A DNA stretch of 6,689 nucleotides from Clostridiales bacterium (GCA_019419895.1 JAHZIE010000030.1:26005-32693); one strand, 5' to 3'; shown: positions 1 through 6,416, counted from the first letter of the stretch. Notes: generated by a model from the sequence alone, not told the origin. Program-made: numbers and translations.

Positions 1-435
1 GAGGAAGAGGACTTTTCCTATGATTCCCTGGAACTTCCTGTGACCATTTATTCAGATAAGCATAGCAATATCCATCGAATTGAGGTACAATATAAATATC
101 ATTCGGTTGTTCCCGCGTCGATCCCTTATGCGGAGGGTTTCCGCCTGCCCTTGAGCTGCCGTTTTTTAGAGCATGAGTTTGAGATTTCAAAGGAATGCAG
201 GGATAAGTGGGGAATGCAGCTCCATATGTTTGCGCCCTTTTATTTTCGGGCGACTGTCAAATCCAAAAGCCCGGTGCAGCAGAAAAGGATCTATGTCAAT
301 CATTCCGACGCGTCGGGAGGAAGAGTGACCTTTTATGATTGGGCGCTTCCGGGCTGTGGATACAGCTTGTATTTTTACCCGCTGGAAGAAAGTGCCCGGG
401 AGGATGCGGACTGGACACTGGCCGGAAGTCTGTAG
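1..435 (+). CDS. 3' end of an unrecognised protein gene (5' end outside window)
   Basis: The frame is open from the first base to a TAG at 433-435, so about 144 C-terminal residues are visible and the true start lies upstream. The residues begin with an acidic stretch (EEEDFSYDS) and continue as a mixed, aromatic-rich sequence with many predicted beta strands (for example IHRIEVQYKYHSVV, and YDWALPGCGYSLYFYP near the end). I see no membrane helix, signal peptide or catalytic motif, and I do not recognise the family. A GTG at position 40 could start a shorter ORF, but no Shine-Dalgarno precedes it and the frame stays open upstream, so I treat it as internal. The next gene begins 19 bases after this stop with its ribosome binding site in the gap, which suggests one operon and a shared or related role. 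That the region codes is well supported; its function is unknown. Confidence 0.75.
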   Translation, partial: EEEDFSYDSLELPVTIYSDKHSNIHRIEVQYKYHSVVPASIPYAEGFRLPLSCRFLEHEFEISKECRDKWGMQLHMFAPFYFRATVKSKSPVQQKRIYVNHSDASGGRVTFYDWALPGCGYSLYFYPLEESAREDADWTLAGSL

Positions 436-440
436 AGAGT

Positions 441-446
441 AAGGAG
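441..446 (+). promoter_or_regulatory. Shine-Dalgarno AAGGAG that decides the MORN gene start
   Basis: AAGGAG at 441-446 lies just after the upstream stop codon. The first in-frame GTG (446) overlaps this motif, so it cannot be its start codon. The next in-frame GTG at 455 sits 8 bases downstream, the normal spacing. The start of the following gene is therefore placed at 455. Confidence 0.75.
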
Positions 447-454
447 TGTTTGAC

Positions 455-3361
455 GTGGCCGTCAGTCAAATTGTTGAAATACAGTGTGTTTTTTTTGACA
501 GGGAGGATTCCCTCGACAAAGTGTTCTGCCGCACTGTGAAAAACGCGGAAGAGGGAAAAGAAAGCCTTGCGGTGGAACAGTCCGGAGTTGATGGCGGCCC
601 GTACAGGATATTTTATCAATATGATTTCAGAGAAGGAAAAAAGCCCTTGTGGAGAAAAAAGGCCGGAAAACTGCTGGTGGAGAGGGAAAAGCTCCGCAGG
701 GACGGCTCTTTTCTGATCGTCCGTTTTAACCAGATGGGAAAGGTGGTAAAAGCGGAAGAATACTCGGCCCAAAGGGAATGGCGGGGAACTGTCTATTACA
801 GCGGGAAAAACCGTTTTGACAAGGCGGTGCCTGTTGCCGAAATCCATCCCGCCGCTCAGCCGGGAACGCTGTGCGTCCGATTTTTTCAGGAGATGGATGG
901 GGTTGGGCTGCCCGGAACGGGAGCCTTTGAGGTGCGGCTTGACCGCAATCTTGACGGGGATTCCGTTGAATTGTTGGAATATTTAAAACGTAACGGGGAA
1001 GCCTTTTTCCTTTGCGCGGCAACTTCCGGCGGAAACCGCTGTTTTGTCAGGCGTGAGGATAAGGAAAGAATTGACGCCTGCGCCCAAGAATTCAGGGACA
1101 ACCAGGCAAATCTCAGCCGGCCCTTGTTCTCCGGAGATGAGTTGGACAGGGAAAAGGATATTGCGGAGAAAAGTCCGCGGTTCCTGCCCCAGTATGACTG
1201 GATGGAGGAGCCCTCCGGGCCGGAAGTCCAGGCGCGGAATTCCCAGGAGATTCCCTGCGGTATTTTCTATGATGAGGCAAAAAAAATATTGAATATAGGA
1301 GAGCTTGAGGGAGAACAGCTCAACGGATTTGGCATACAGTATGAGATTGCCGGCTCCCGCGTGGAAATTGGGCGCTGGGAGAAGGAAAAGCTTTCCGGAG
1401 AAAAGGGAAAATCCTCCCACGGGGATGGAATTGAGAACCGCGGTTTTATTCCGGAAAATATGAGGATCCGAATCGATGGCTCAGAAGGCAGTGTGCTGCT
1501 GGGACAATGGGAGTGCGGCGCTTTTGCGGGAATAGAAATTTCCCAGTCTGGCGATGGAGCGTACCGTGTGCTGAAATATCCGGAAAAGGAAGCCGGGGAT
1601 CAGAAAGAGGTTTCCATTCTTCAGAAAGACGGCGCTTTACGCTACAGCGGCGGGTGGAAAGAAAATAGGCCGGAGGGAATCGGCGTCGGGCGGGAAAAAG
1701 ACGGCTGGTATCTCGGCCAGTGGAAGAATGGAAGTCCCAGTGGAACCGGTGTCTTTCTTGAGAAGGAGTCCAGCTGTATTGCTGTGGCGAAGTGGCAGGG
1801 GGAAATTCCAAAGGACTCTGTGGCGGTTTTTGACAGGGAAGGTCAACTCCTCTATTCCGGACAGCTGCAAGAAGGTCAGAGATCTGGAACCGGGGTAGGG
1901 AGAAATCCCGATACTGGGGAAATTTTTGTAGGGCGTTGGTCCCATGGGATAATGGAGGGGATGGGTTCCGCTTTTTCCGGCGATGGAGCTCTTCTTTATT
2001 TTGGCGAGTGGAAAGAGAATCTCCGCTGCGGTTATGGTTGTTCCTACAACACCCGCGGGGAGAAAGAATATGAGGGAATGTGGAGAGACGGACGGTACCA
2101 TGGGCGCGGCTGCTTATGGCTTCCGGAGGGCGGCAGGCTGGAGGGCGATTTTGCCAATGGAAAGCTGAATGGTTATGGTTGCCGCAGAGGGAAGGACGGA
2201 GAAAAGAGTTTTGAGGGCCAATGGAGAAACGGCAGCCCTTCCGGGCATGGTCGTTCTTATCTTCCCCAGGGCGGATGGATTGAAGGGGAATTTTCCGCTG
2301 GGGAGTTGGTTGGGATTGGAAATTGTTATGACGGGGAGGGAGCTCTCCTCTATCATGGAGAGTTTTCCGACAGTCGATATCATGGACAGGGAACCCTCTA
2401 TCAGAAAAGAAAAAAGCGTTATGAAGGCGGATTTGCGGCCGGGCTTTTCCACGGTGTCGGCGCCAGTTATAATTCCGCCGGGCTTTTGGAATATTTCGGA
2501 GAATTTGAGAATGGACAAAAAAATGGCTGTGGTGTTCTTTTCGAAGGCGGGGAAGCGCGCTTGATCGGCGTTTTTTATCAAGGCAGGCCAAAGGGTCGTG
2601 TGGATGAATTCCGGAAAGGACGTTGTTACGCTTCATGGCTGGCATATGAACAAAAGCCTGCCTGGGGGCTGTTGTATGGGGAGGACGGAGTTCCCTTTTA
2701 TTTTGGAGAAACAGAGCATGGATTGCCGGAGGGCAGAGGCTGTATCCTTGGCGGCTTCTGTGAAGAGCTGGAGCAGGGAATATTTCAGGAGGGAAGGCTG
2801 ATTTGCCCGGGCTGTGTCCAATTGGAGGTTTTGGAAGGGCTTCCCCGGCCGATAAGCCTGGAAAACACCATATATACAGCTTACCTGGATAAAACTAATT
2901 ACCGGGTGGGAATCCAATGGGGAAAGGGTTCTTACTCCGGACAGGTGAATCAAAAGGGAGAACCGGAAGGCAGGGGAAATCTCCTCTACGATGGATACCG
3001 CTATCAAGGGGAATTTTACCGGGGAGAGCCCTGCGGTGAGGGAAGCCTCCGGGAAGACGGCGGCGTAAGCCTTTCGGGGCTGTTTCATGGGAAATCCGGG
3101 AAAGAAATAGAGGTTTGTTTCAATCAAGAAGATTCTTCTGTTTTTCAGGAAGAGAAAGAAGCTGAGGGACAATCGCCGGAGCGGGACGTCGTTTTGAAAG
3201 AGAAAAATCCTGTTTTACCCTTTGGCGGAAAGAAAAGATCAACGGAAGATATTCTGCGCAGTGCAAGAATGACTGTCAGCAAAAGCAGACGGATTAGAAG
3301 AATTTCCCATAAAAAAGAGAATGTACAGAAAAAAGATGCGGGCGGCAAGGGAAACTTCTGA
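455..3361 (+). CDS. Large MORN-repeat protein with unrecognised N-terminal domain
   Basis: This 968-residue protein has three parts. Residues 1 to about 150 form a non-repeat domain (begins MAVSQIVEIQ, with FFDREDSLDKVF and GSFLIVRFNQMGKVVKAEEY) that I cannot assign. Residues about 280 to 880 carry some 20 MORN units of the form Y-x-G-x-W/F-x-x-G-x-x-x-G-x-G. The best start at 397, 419, 467, 491, 515, 539, 562, 586, 609, 633, 656, 680, 703, 749, 827 and 850; units at 280, 304, 347 and 873 are degenerate. The tail is acidic around 890-905, then basic to the end (SKSRRIRRISHKK). MORN repeats form elongated beta-hairpin rods and act as scaffolds or lipid and protein binders in characterised eukaryotic proteins; bacterial members are mostly uncharacterised. 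No signal peptide or membrane helix is seen, so a cytoplasmic scaffold is a reasonable inference. The start is GTG at 455; a GTG at 446 is rejected because it overlaps the Shine-Dalgarno. The gene follows the upstream one closely and ends 13 bases before a terminator. Confidence 0.93.
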   Translation: MAVSQIVEIQCVFFDREDSLDKVFCRTVKNAEEGKESLAVEQSGVDGGPYRIFYQYDFREGKKPLWRKKAGKLLVEREKLRRDGSFLIVRFNQMGKVVKAEEYSAQREWRGTVYYSGKNRFDKAVPVAEIHPAAQPGTLCVRFFQEMDGVGLPGTGAFEVRLDRNLDGDSVELLEYLKRNGEAFFLCAATSGGNRCFVRREDKERIDACAQEFRDNQANLSRPLFSGDELDREKDIAEKSPRFLPQYDWMEEPSGPEVQARNSQEIPCGIFYDEAKKILNIGELEGEQLNGFGIQYEIAGSRVEIGRWEKEKLSGEKGKSSHGDGIENRGFIPENMRIRIDGSEGSVLLGQWECGAFAGIEISQSGDGAYRVLKYPEKEAGDQKEVSILQKDGALRYSGGWKENRPEGIGVGREKDGWYLGQWKNGSPSGTGVFLEKESSCIAVAKWQGEIPKDSVAVFDREGQLLYSGQLQEGQRSGTGVGRNPDTGEIFVGRWSHGIMEGMGSAFSGDGALLYFGEWKENLRCGYGCSYNTRGEKEYEGMWRDGRYHGRGCLWLPEGGRLEGDFANGKLNGYGCRRGKDGEKSFEGQWRNGSPSGHGRSYLPQGGWIEGEFSAGELVGIGNCYDGEGALLYHGEFSDSRYHGQGTLYQKRKKRYEGGFAAGLFHGVGASYNSAGLLEYFGEFENGQKNGCGVLFEGGEARLIGVFYQGRPKGRVDEFRKGRCYASWLAYEQKPAWGLLYGEDGVPFYFGETEHGLPEGRGCILGGFCEELEQGIFQEGRLICPGCVQLEVLEGLPRPISLENTIYTAYLDKTNYRVGIQWGKGSYSGQVNQKGEPEGRGNLLYDGYRYQGEFYRGEPCGEGSLREDGGVSLSGLFHGKSGKEIEVCFNQEDSSVFQEEKEAEGQSPERDVVLKEKNPVLPFGGKKRSTEDILRSARMTVSKSRRIRRISHKKENVQKKDAGGKGNF

Positions 3362-3373
3362 ACGGATTTAAAG

Positions 3374-3415
3374 AAAAATCCCACAGGAATTTTGAAAATT
3401 ACCTGTGGGATTTTT
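3374..3415. terminator. Bidirectional Rho-independent terminator
   Basis: A perfect 14-bp stem (3374-3387 with 3402-3415, core ATCCCACAGG / CCTGTGGGAT) is flanked by an A-run on the left and a T-run on the right, so it can end transcription on both strands. The 14-base loop (3388-3401) can itself pair as AATTTT / AAAATT. It lies 13 bases after the MORN stop and is the first strong terminator reached by the converging minus-strand permease genes. Confidence 0.92.
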
Positions 3416-3584
3416 GTTTGCCTAGGAAAATTGTCCCTTTCTGTTGTAAACGTCGGAATCAGTGTCATTTTCTAACGGATAGGACGAAGGGAGAGTAGTA
3501 AAAAATCAATATTTGAAATAAAAATTATCTTGTGTGTTTTTCCGGCGAGACGTGCCGGTATGGCCTTGACGGGATAGCCCCGGA

Positions 3585-4007
3585 TTATTCTGTCTTTTTG
3601 GAAAAATGGGGTTCTTCCTGTTTTTTCGCCTTATCCTTATTTTTGTGAAAAACTTCCTGCAGGCCGCAGACAACAAGCACGCCTCCGAACAGCTTCCGAA
3701 GAAGATTGGGCTCTATGACGCCGGCCAGCCATGATCCAAGCACGGCTCCTCCCACTCCCAAAGCGGCCGCGGGGAGCCAGGCTTTCCATTCTATCATATG
3801 GCTTTTAGAATGAAGGATAACAGCGACGATGGCGCAGGGAACAAAAAATACCAGATTGATTCCCTGCGCTTGAGCTTGTTCCATATGGAGGAAAATAGTG
3901 AGGTAAAGAATGAGCACACTCCCTCCGCCCAGTCCAAGAGAACCCAGGATTCCAGAAGCAATACCAGCGAGAGCCGGGCCAATCCAGCTGGCAATATCCC
4001 CGCTCAT
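3585..4007 (-). CDS. Half-size TauE/SafE family membrane protein (second of pair)
   Basis: This 140-residue protein is about half the length of usual TauE/SafE permeases (roughly 250 residues). Near the N-terminus, residues about 11-31 carry the family's glycine-rich helix (GIASGILGSLGLGGGSVLI). It is followed by hydrophobic segments around 48-64 (NLVFFVPCAIVAVIL), 73-95 (LPAAALGVGGAVLGSWLAG) and 103-115 (LFGGVLVVCGLQ), then a charged Lys/Glu tail. The family is named for transporters of sulfite, sulfoacetate and related anions; the substrate here cannot be told. The ATG overlaps the stop of the upstream paralogue in an ATGA, and no good Shine-Dalgarno is seen, so translation is probably coupled. 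With its neighbour it likely forms one permease from two chains, each supplying one of the two inverted halves. No T-run terminator follows directly; two short GC hairpins at 3542-3557 and 3570-3582 lack a T-run on this strand, so transcripts may extend to 3374. Confidence 0.88.
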   Translation of the reverse strand: MSGDIASWIGPALAGIASGILGSLGLGGGSVLILYLTIFLHMEQAQAQGINLVFFVPCAIVAVILHSKSHMIEWKAWLPAAALGVGGAVLGSWLAGVIEPNLLRKLFGGVLVVCGLQEVFHKNKDKAKKQEEPHFSKKTE

Positions 4008-4354
4008 AGTCCAAACAGGCGGATGGCCGCCCAGAGCATGAAAATTCCAAAGACGCGGCGGAGAAGATGGGAAGGAATGCGCGGCAAAAGCCAGGCGCCT
4101 ATGATTGCCCCAAGGATGCCTCCGGGAAGATAGGGAAGGGAGTCTCCAAGGGAAAATCGGGAGGATTGAAGATAGAAAAAGGCGCTGACCAGGCTGATTG
4201 GTAAAATAATAGCCACCGAGGTGGCATGACTTTTTTTAGTTTCCAGCTGTCCCTTTCTCAGCATGGGAACAAGAACCATGCCGCCGGCCGCTCCTAGAAG
4301 CCCATTGACAATTCCGGCAAGAGCGCCGCCGGCCGCCGCCCATTTTTTCTTCAT
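4004..4354 (-). CDS. Half-size TauE/SafE family membrane protein (first of pair)
   Basis: This is a 116-residue, highly hydrophobic protein. A short basic start (MKKK) is followed by the TauE/SafE glycine-rich helix (residues about 8-30, with GIVNGLLGAAGGMVLVPML), then a segment HATSVAIILPISLVSAFFYL (about 43-62), a helix around 73-92 (PYLPGGILGAIIGAWLLP) and a final helix around 99-116. It aligns in motif order with the next gene, so the two are paralogous halves of one permease. Start: ATG at 4354, preceded on the minus strand by GAGGG (plus-strand 4364-4368) at 9 bases spacing. The stop overlaps the next start by 4 bases. Substrate unknown; sulfite or another sulfur anion is the family expectation only. 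Confidence 0.9.
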   Translation of the reverse strand: MKKKWAAAGGALAGIVNGLLGAAGGMVLVPMLRKGQLETKKSHATSVAIILPISLVSAFFYLQSSRFSLGDSLPYLPGGILGAIIGAWLLPRIPSHLLRRVFGIFMLWAAIRLFGL

Positions 4355-4380
4355 AAGAAAGTTCCCTCTTTTCCGAGAAA

Positions 4381-4808
4381 TTTATCTGATGCTTAGTTTT
4401 CCCTGCGATGGCCGGAATATACAAATTTGAGAAAGAGCTTCCTATGGGGATTTCCATTTTTGCGGTTTTCGCGGATGCAGGAATTACCGGAAAGGGTAGG
4501 AAACAGCAGCCATAGCCGCGTTATTCAAATGGATGACTGCTTTGTCGATTAGATCATTTTATAGTAGCGTCTGTACCGGTCAAGGTTTTTCCAGCCGTTC
4601 TCTGGTTCTGCCGTTATTTCGAGAAAGAGGGTTGAAAATCAGATTTTACAGACAAGATAGTTCTGACGCCGCATCCGCCTCTCAGAAAACGCAGGCGCGG
4701 TTTTCCGGCAAGTGGATGGGAACGGTTGGTGTCAGTCCGATATTAAACATATCTTGGAATTCTTCTCTTTTGGCATCCATGGAATCTGCGGGGCTTCAGC
4801 GGAAAATA
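4381..4808. other. Intergenic region without a convincing gene
   Basis: About 430 bases lie between the permease start and the terminator of the downstream RNA. A plus-strand frame (4533-4886) is open for 117 codons, but it has no Shine-Dalgarno, low-complexity Ser/Arg composition, and it runs through the terminator and into the structured RNA, so it is not called. A short minus-strand open piece (about 4488-4556, with AVIHLNNAAMAAVS) could be a gene remnant or chance. The minus-strand promoter of the permease pair should lie here, but I see only a weak candidate (TATATT near plus-strand 4417-4422) with a poor -35. Confidence 0.5.
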
Positions 4809-4842
4809 AAAAAGGAAGCCAGGCTGCGCCCGCTTCCTTTTT
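4809..4842 (-). terminator. Rho-independent terminator after the probable 6S RNA
   Basis: An 11-bp perfect stem (4809-4819 with 4832-4842, AAAAAGGAAGC / GCTTCCTTTTT) has a 12-base loop in which GGC and GCC can also pair. On the minus strand the stem ends in a T-run, so it would end transcripts coming from the structured RNA and DUF1292. The A-run on the other side makes it potentially bidirectional. Confidence 0.88.
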
Positions 4843-4860
4843 CTCGTGCAAAAAATAAAT

Positions 4861-5040
4861 CCCGCCCGACCGTATCGTACTTTTAATAACCTGCTACCAC
4901 AAAAGCAGGTGGGTGCCCTCCGAATGGGTTCGCGCTCCCTTCCTCCGGCCCAAAGCCGGGAGGTCTGCAATCCGCCGTCCGAGCGGGGCTCCCGATAAGA
5001 TAAATGTAGGGTTAAAAAAGAACAGTCCGCGTATCAGGCA
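4861..5040 (-). ncRNA. ssrS: Probable 6S RNA
   Basis: On the minus strand this segment folds by eye into one long arm with a central bubble, the architecture of 6S RNA, which binds and inhibits the housekeeping RNA polymerase holoenzyme. The closing stem pairs 5022-5027 with 4868-4873 (GACTGT / ACGGTC), 5016-5020 with 4880-4884 (CTTTT / AAAAG) and 5011-5014 with 4887-4890. A bubble follows, with a small hairpin on its 3' side (4905-4910 with 4889-4894, ACCTGC / GCAGGT; it shares a base pair or two with the end of the closing stem). The distal arm pairs 4986-4993 with 4911-4918 (GGGAGCCC / GGGCACCC, one A-A mismatch), 4981-4985 with 4933-4937, and ends in a GC hairpin (4955-4963 with 4942-4949). 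The length of about 180 bases fits 6S. The family call rests on architecture and my recollection of GCACCCACCTG in bacterial 6S; ends are approximate. Another structured RNA class is possible. Confidence 0.6.
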
Positions 5041-5059
5041 GGATACAATGACCACGGGT

Positions 5060-5356
5060 TTATTCTTCCTCAGAATCGTCCTCGTTATACAGTTCTTCAA
5101 AATGCTGTTCAAAAATTGCAGCCAAGCTATCCAGCATGTCCTCGTCTTCTACCTCGGCCAGTTCCATTTCGCCGTCAATTTCTTCTTCTTTCAGGATATA
5201 GTAACCGCCGTCCTCATCGTTTTCAGTTTCGAAGGTGGGAAGTAAGGCGAAGAAATGTCCATCATCTGTATCAATTTCATCCAGGATTTCAAATTCCAGT
5301 TCGTTGCCGTCTTCATCAGTTAAGGTGATCAAATCCGCCGAAAAATCATCTGCCAT
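5060..5356 (-). CDS. DUF1292 family protein (YrzB-like)
   Basis: This 98-residue, very acidic protein begins MADDFSADLITLTDEDGNE. It has the DUF1292 pattern: a short beta sheet domain (LTDEDGNELEFEILDEIDTD, then FFALLPTFE), the segment GGYYILKEEE, and a C-terminal Glu/Asp-rich helix (DSLAAIFEQHFEELYNEDD). DUF1292 proteins are conserved in Firmicutes, usually near alaS, the UPF0297 gene and ruvX (yrrK); their biochemical role is not established. Start choice: an upstream ATG at 5365 directly abuts AGGAG (plus 5366-5370) and cannot use it, whereas ATG 5356 lies 9 bases from that site, so 5356 is preferred. Here the gene stands alone with its own promoter and is followed by the 6S-like RNA and a terminator. 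No helices or metal-binding residues are seen. Confidence 0.9.
   Translation of the reverse strand: MADDFSADLITLTDEDGNELEFEILDEIDTDDGHFFALLPTFETENDEDGGYYILKEEEIDGEMELAEVEDEDMLDSLAAIFEQHFEELYNEDDSEEE
5084..5112 (-). promoter_or_regulatory. Candidate promoter for the 6S-like RNA, inside the DUF1292 gene
   Basis: On the minus strand TTGAAC (plus 5107-5112) and TATAAC (plus 5084-5089) are separated by exactly 17 bases, a good SigA-type match. Transcription would begin near 5077, still inside the DUF1292 codons, giving a precursor some 35-40 bases longer at the 5' end than the folded RNA. It could be chance within coding sequence, since the same bases encode residues near the acidic C-terminus. 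Confidence 0.4.
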
Positions 5357-5378
5357 TTCTATCATCTCCTATTTTATA

Positions 5379-5400
5379 ATATCTTAAAAAATTAAGATAT
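5379..5400. repeat. Perfect 9-4-9 inverted repeat over the DUF1292 transcription start
   Basis: ATATCTTAA (5379-5387) and TTAAGATAT (5392-5400) are exact inverted copies with AAAA between them. The repeat begins right after the -10 box and covers the predicted start site and early leader. This is a classic operator position; it could equally form a weak AT hairpin in the leader RNA. No regulator gene is in the window. Confidence 0.5.
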
Positions 5401-5404
5401 ATCA

Positions 5405-5433
5405 ATTGTACCCTCAGCAATTGCGCAAGTCAA
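5405..5433 (-). promoter_or_regulatory. SigA-type promoter of the DUF1292 gene
   Basis: On the minus strand TTGACT (plus 5428-5433) and TACAAT (plus 5405-5410) are separated by 17 bases, each one mismatch from consensus. Transcription would begin around 5398, giving a leader of about 40 bases before the ATG at 5356. Confidence 0.8.
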
Positions 5434-5559
5434 TATAGTTTTATATAAATTAAAAGAAAAGTCATAGACCTTCCTCTTTTCGGCGGACATCAACATAAAC
5501 CGTCATGAAAACATTTCGATTCAAACAAAATCCAAAGCTATCCCAACGGATTAAACATA

Positions 5560-5622
5560 TTAACTAAAAATTTTAAAAAAATTTCGAATTTCTATTGACA
5601 TATATCAAAATGGTGGTATAAT
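5560..5622 (+). promoter_or_regulatory. Full-consensus promoter with upstream A/T element and extended -10
   Basis: TTGACA (5595-5600) and TATAAT (5617-5622) both match consensus perfectly with a 16-base spacer. TGG directly before the -10 gives the extended -10 TGn motif. Bases 5560-5590 are runs of A and T resembling an UP element. Predicted transcription start is near 5629. Strength of this order is typical of stable RNA genes. It diverges from the DUF1292 promoter about 160 bases away. Confidence 0.88.
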
Positions 5623-5632
5623 GAAATTGAAA

Positions 5633-5669
5633 TTAAGAGAGATGAATTGAAAAGAAGAATTTCTCTTAA
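5633..5669 (+). promoter_or_regulatory. 5' leader hairpin just upstream of a strong Shine-Dalgarno
   Basis: TTAAGAGAGAT (5633-5643) pairs with ATTTCTCTTAA (5659-5669), 11 bp including one G-U, with a 15-base loop. It begins about 4 bases after the predicted transcription start and ends 3 bases before AAGGAGG. It may protect the 5' end or control access to the ribosome site. Confidence 0.5.
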
Positions 5670-5688
5670 GAAAAGGAGGTCGATTCCA

Positions 5689-5763
5689 ATGGGTTGTACA
5701 GATGAATCACAGCAGATTTCCTCCAAGCTCCAATTGGAGGAGGCCCACAGAAATTTGTGTTAA
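5689..5763 (+). CDS. Possible 24-residue peptide ORF at the 5' end of the large RNA
   Basis: An ATG at 5689 follows AAGGAGG (5673-5679) by 9 bases, the best ribosome binding site in the window, and reads 24 codons to a TAA at 5761. The peptide starts MGCTDESQQ and ends AHRNLC; it is polar, with Cys at residues 3 and 24, and has no membrane segment. I do not recognise it. Against coding: bases inside the ORF are also used in helices with the rest of the transcript (GGCCCA 5742-5747 with 5817-5822), and CCTCC at 5720-5724 can pair with GGAGG of the ribosome site or with 5736-5740. It may be a leader peptide, a small secreted or toxic peptide, or a chance ORF next to a purine-rich segment of the RNA. 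Confidence 0.4.
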   Translation: MGCTDESQQISSKLQLEEAHRNLC

Positions 5764-5954
5764 GGATTCCAATAATTGTTTGGAGCAATGATAAAGTGGT
5801 TTTCGCTTTGGAAAATTGGGCCGCGGAGCTGTGATGACGAGACAAGTGAATAGGTGAATTTTATAAAATTACGGCGATGGGCGTGGCGGTTTCTCGTTCT
5901 GTATCATAATATGGAATGAACAGAAAAAGAACAGCTGAATATGCCAACGATTGA

Positions 5955-6416
5955 GGTGAGTCCTAAATTTTCGTTTAAATAATTTTAAATTTTGAAAGAA
6001 TTTGGGTGAGTCCAATGCCGAGGTAATGAAAGAGCAGTTGGATGAGTTTTATAAGAAAGGATGAATCGAGTTCACTTAATATCACTATGATTCATTGAAT
6101 AAATACAATGTAATTGGACGATTTTAAGGTGAAAGGCGTGAGTCCAAAGTATCATTCAATCTTTTTAGACGGCATATTTGCAGATGAAAGGTTGAGTCCC
6201 ATGCAGTAAAATCATAGTTCCTTTTCCGGATGGAGGAAACTAAAATTTTTGAACACATCAATTATATCATATTTTAATTTGAGCAGTTGTTGTCTTTGAA
6301 TCCGGGAACACCCGTTGATAGCATAGATAGTCAAATGTGAAAATATTATTCAGGTGAGAGAAATTGGTGAGTGAGATGTTTTAGGTAAGGAAAATTTTGA
6401 GCGAAAGGGTGAGTCC
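5955..6416 (+). repeat. Five dispersed copies of a TGAGTCC motif
   Basis: GGTGAGTCC occurs exactly at 5955-5963, 6005-6013 and 6408-6416. Close variants are CGTGAGTCC at 6137-6145 and GTTGAGTCC at 6191-6199. The extended consensus is roughly GAAAGGGTGAGTCCAAAG. Partial relatives (GGTGAG at 6353, GGTGAGT at 6366) lie between. Spacing is irregular (about 50, 131, 54 and 217 bases), unlike CRISPR or tandem repeats. All copies are in the same orientation inside the proposed RNA. Confidence 0.7.

Noticed and set aside
40..42. GTG at position 40 as the start of the first gene.
   Set aside because: The frame is open upstream to the window edge and no Shine-Dalgarno precedes the GTG, so the real start is outside the window.
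1446..2645. A 399-codon open frame on the minus strand inside the MORN gene, and other long antisense frames.
   Set aside because: They lie opposite a clear repeat protein; the periodic Gly/Glu-rich codon use of the MORN array leaves the opposite strand free of stops. Composition is Pro/Arg/His/Ser-rich with no family motif or ribosome site.
3542..3582. Two short GC hairpins after the permease stop, considered as terminators.
   Set aside because: Neither has a T-run on the minus strand; the strong bidirectional terminator at 3374-3415 is a better end point.
4533..4886. A 117-codon plus-strand open frame.
   Set aside because: No Shine-Dalgarno, unnatural composition, and it runs through a terminator hairpin and into the structured RNA.
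5955..6416. CRISPR array or eukaryotic 5' splice sites (GGTGAGT resembles one).
   Set aside because: Repeat spacing is irregular, the core is only 7-9 bases and no cas gene is present; the splice-site likeness has no meaning in a bacterial context.
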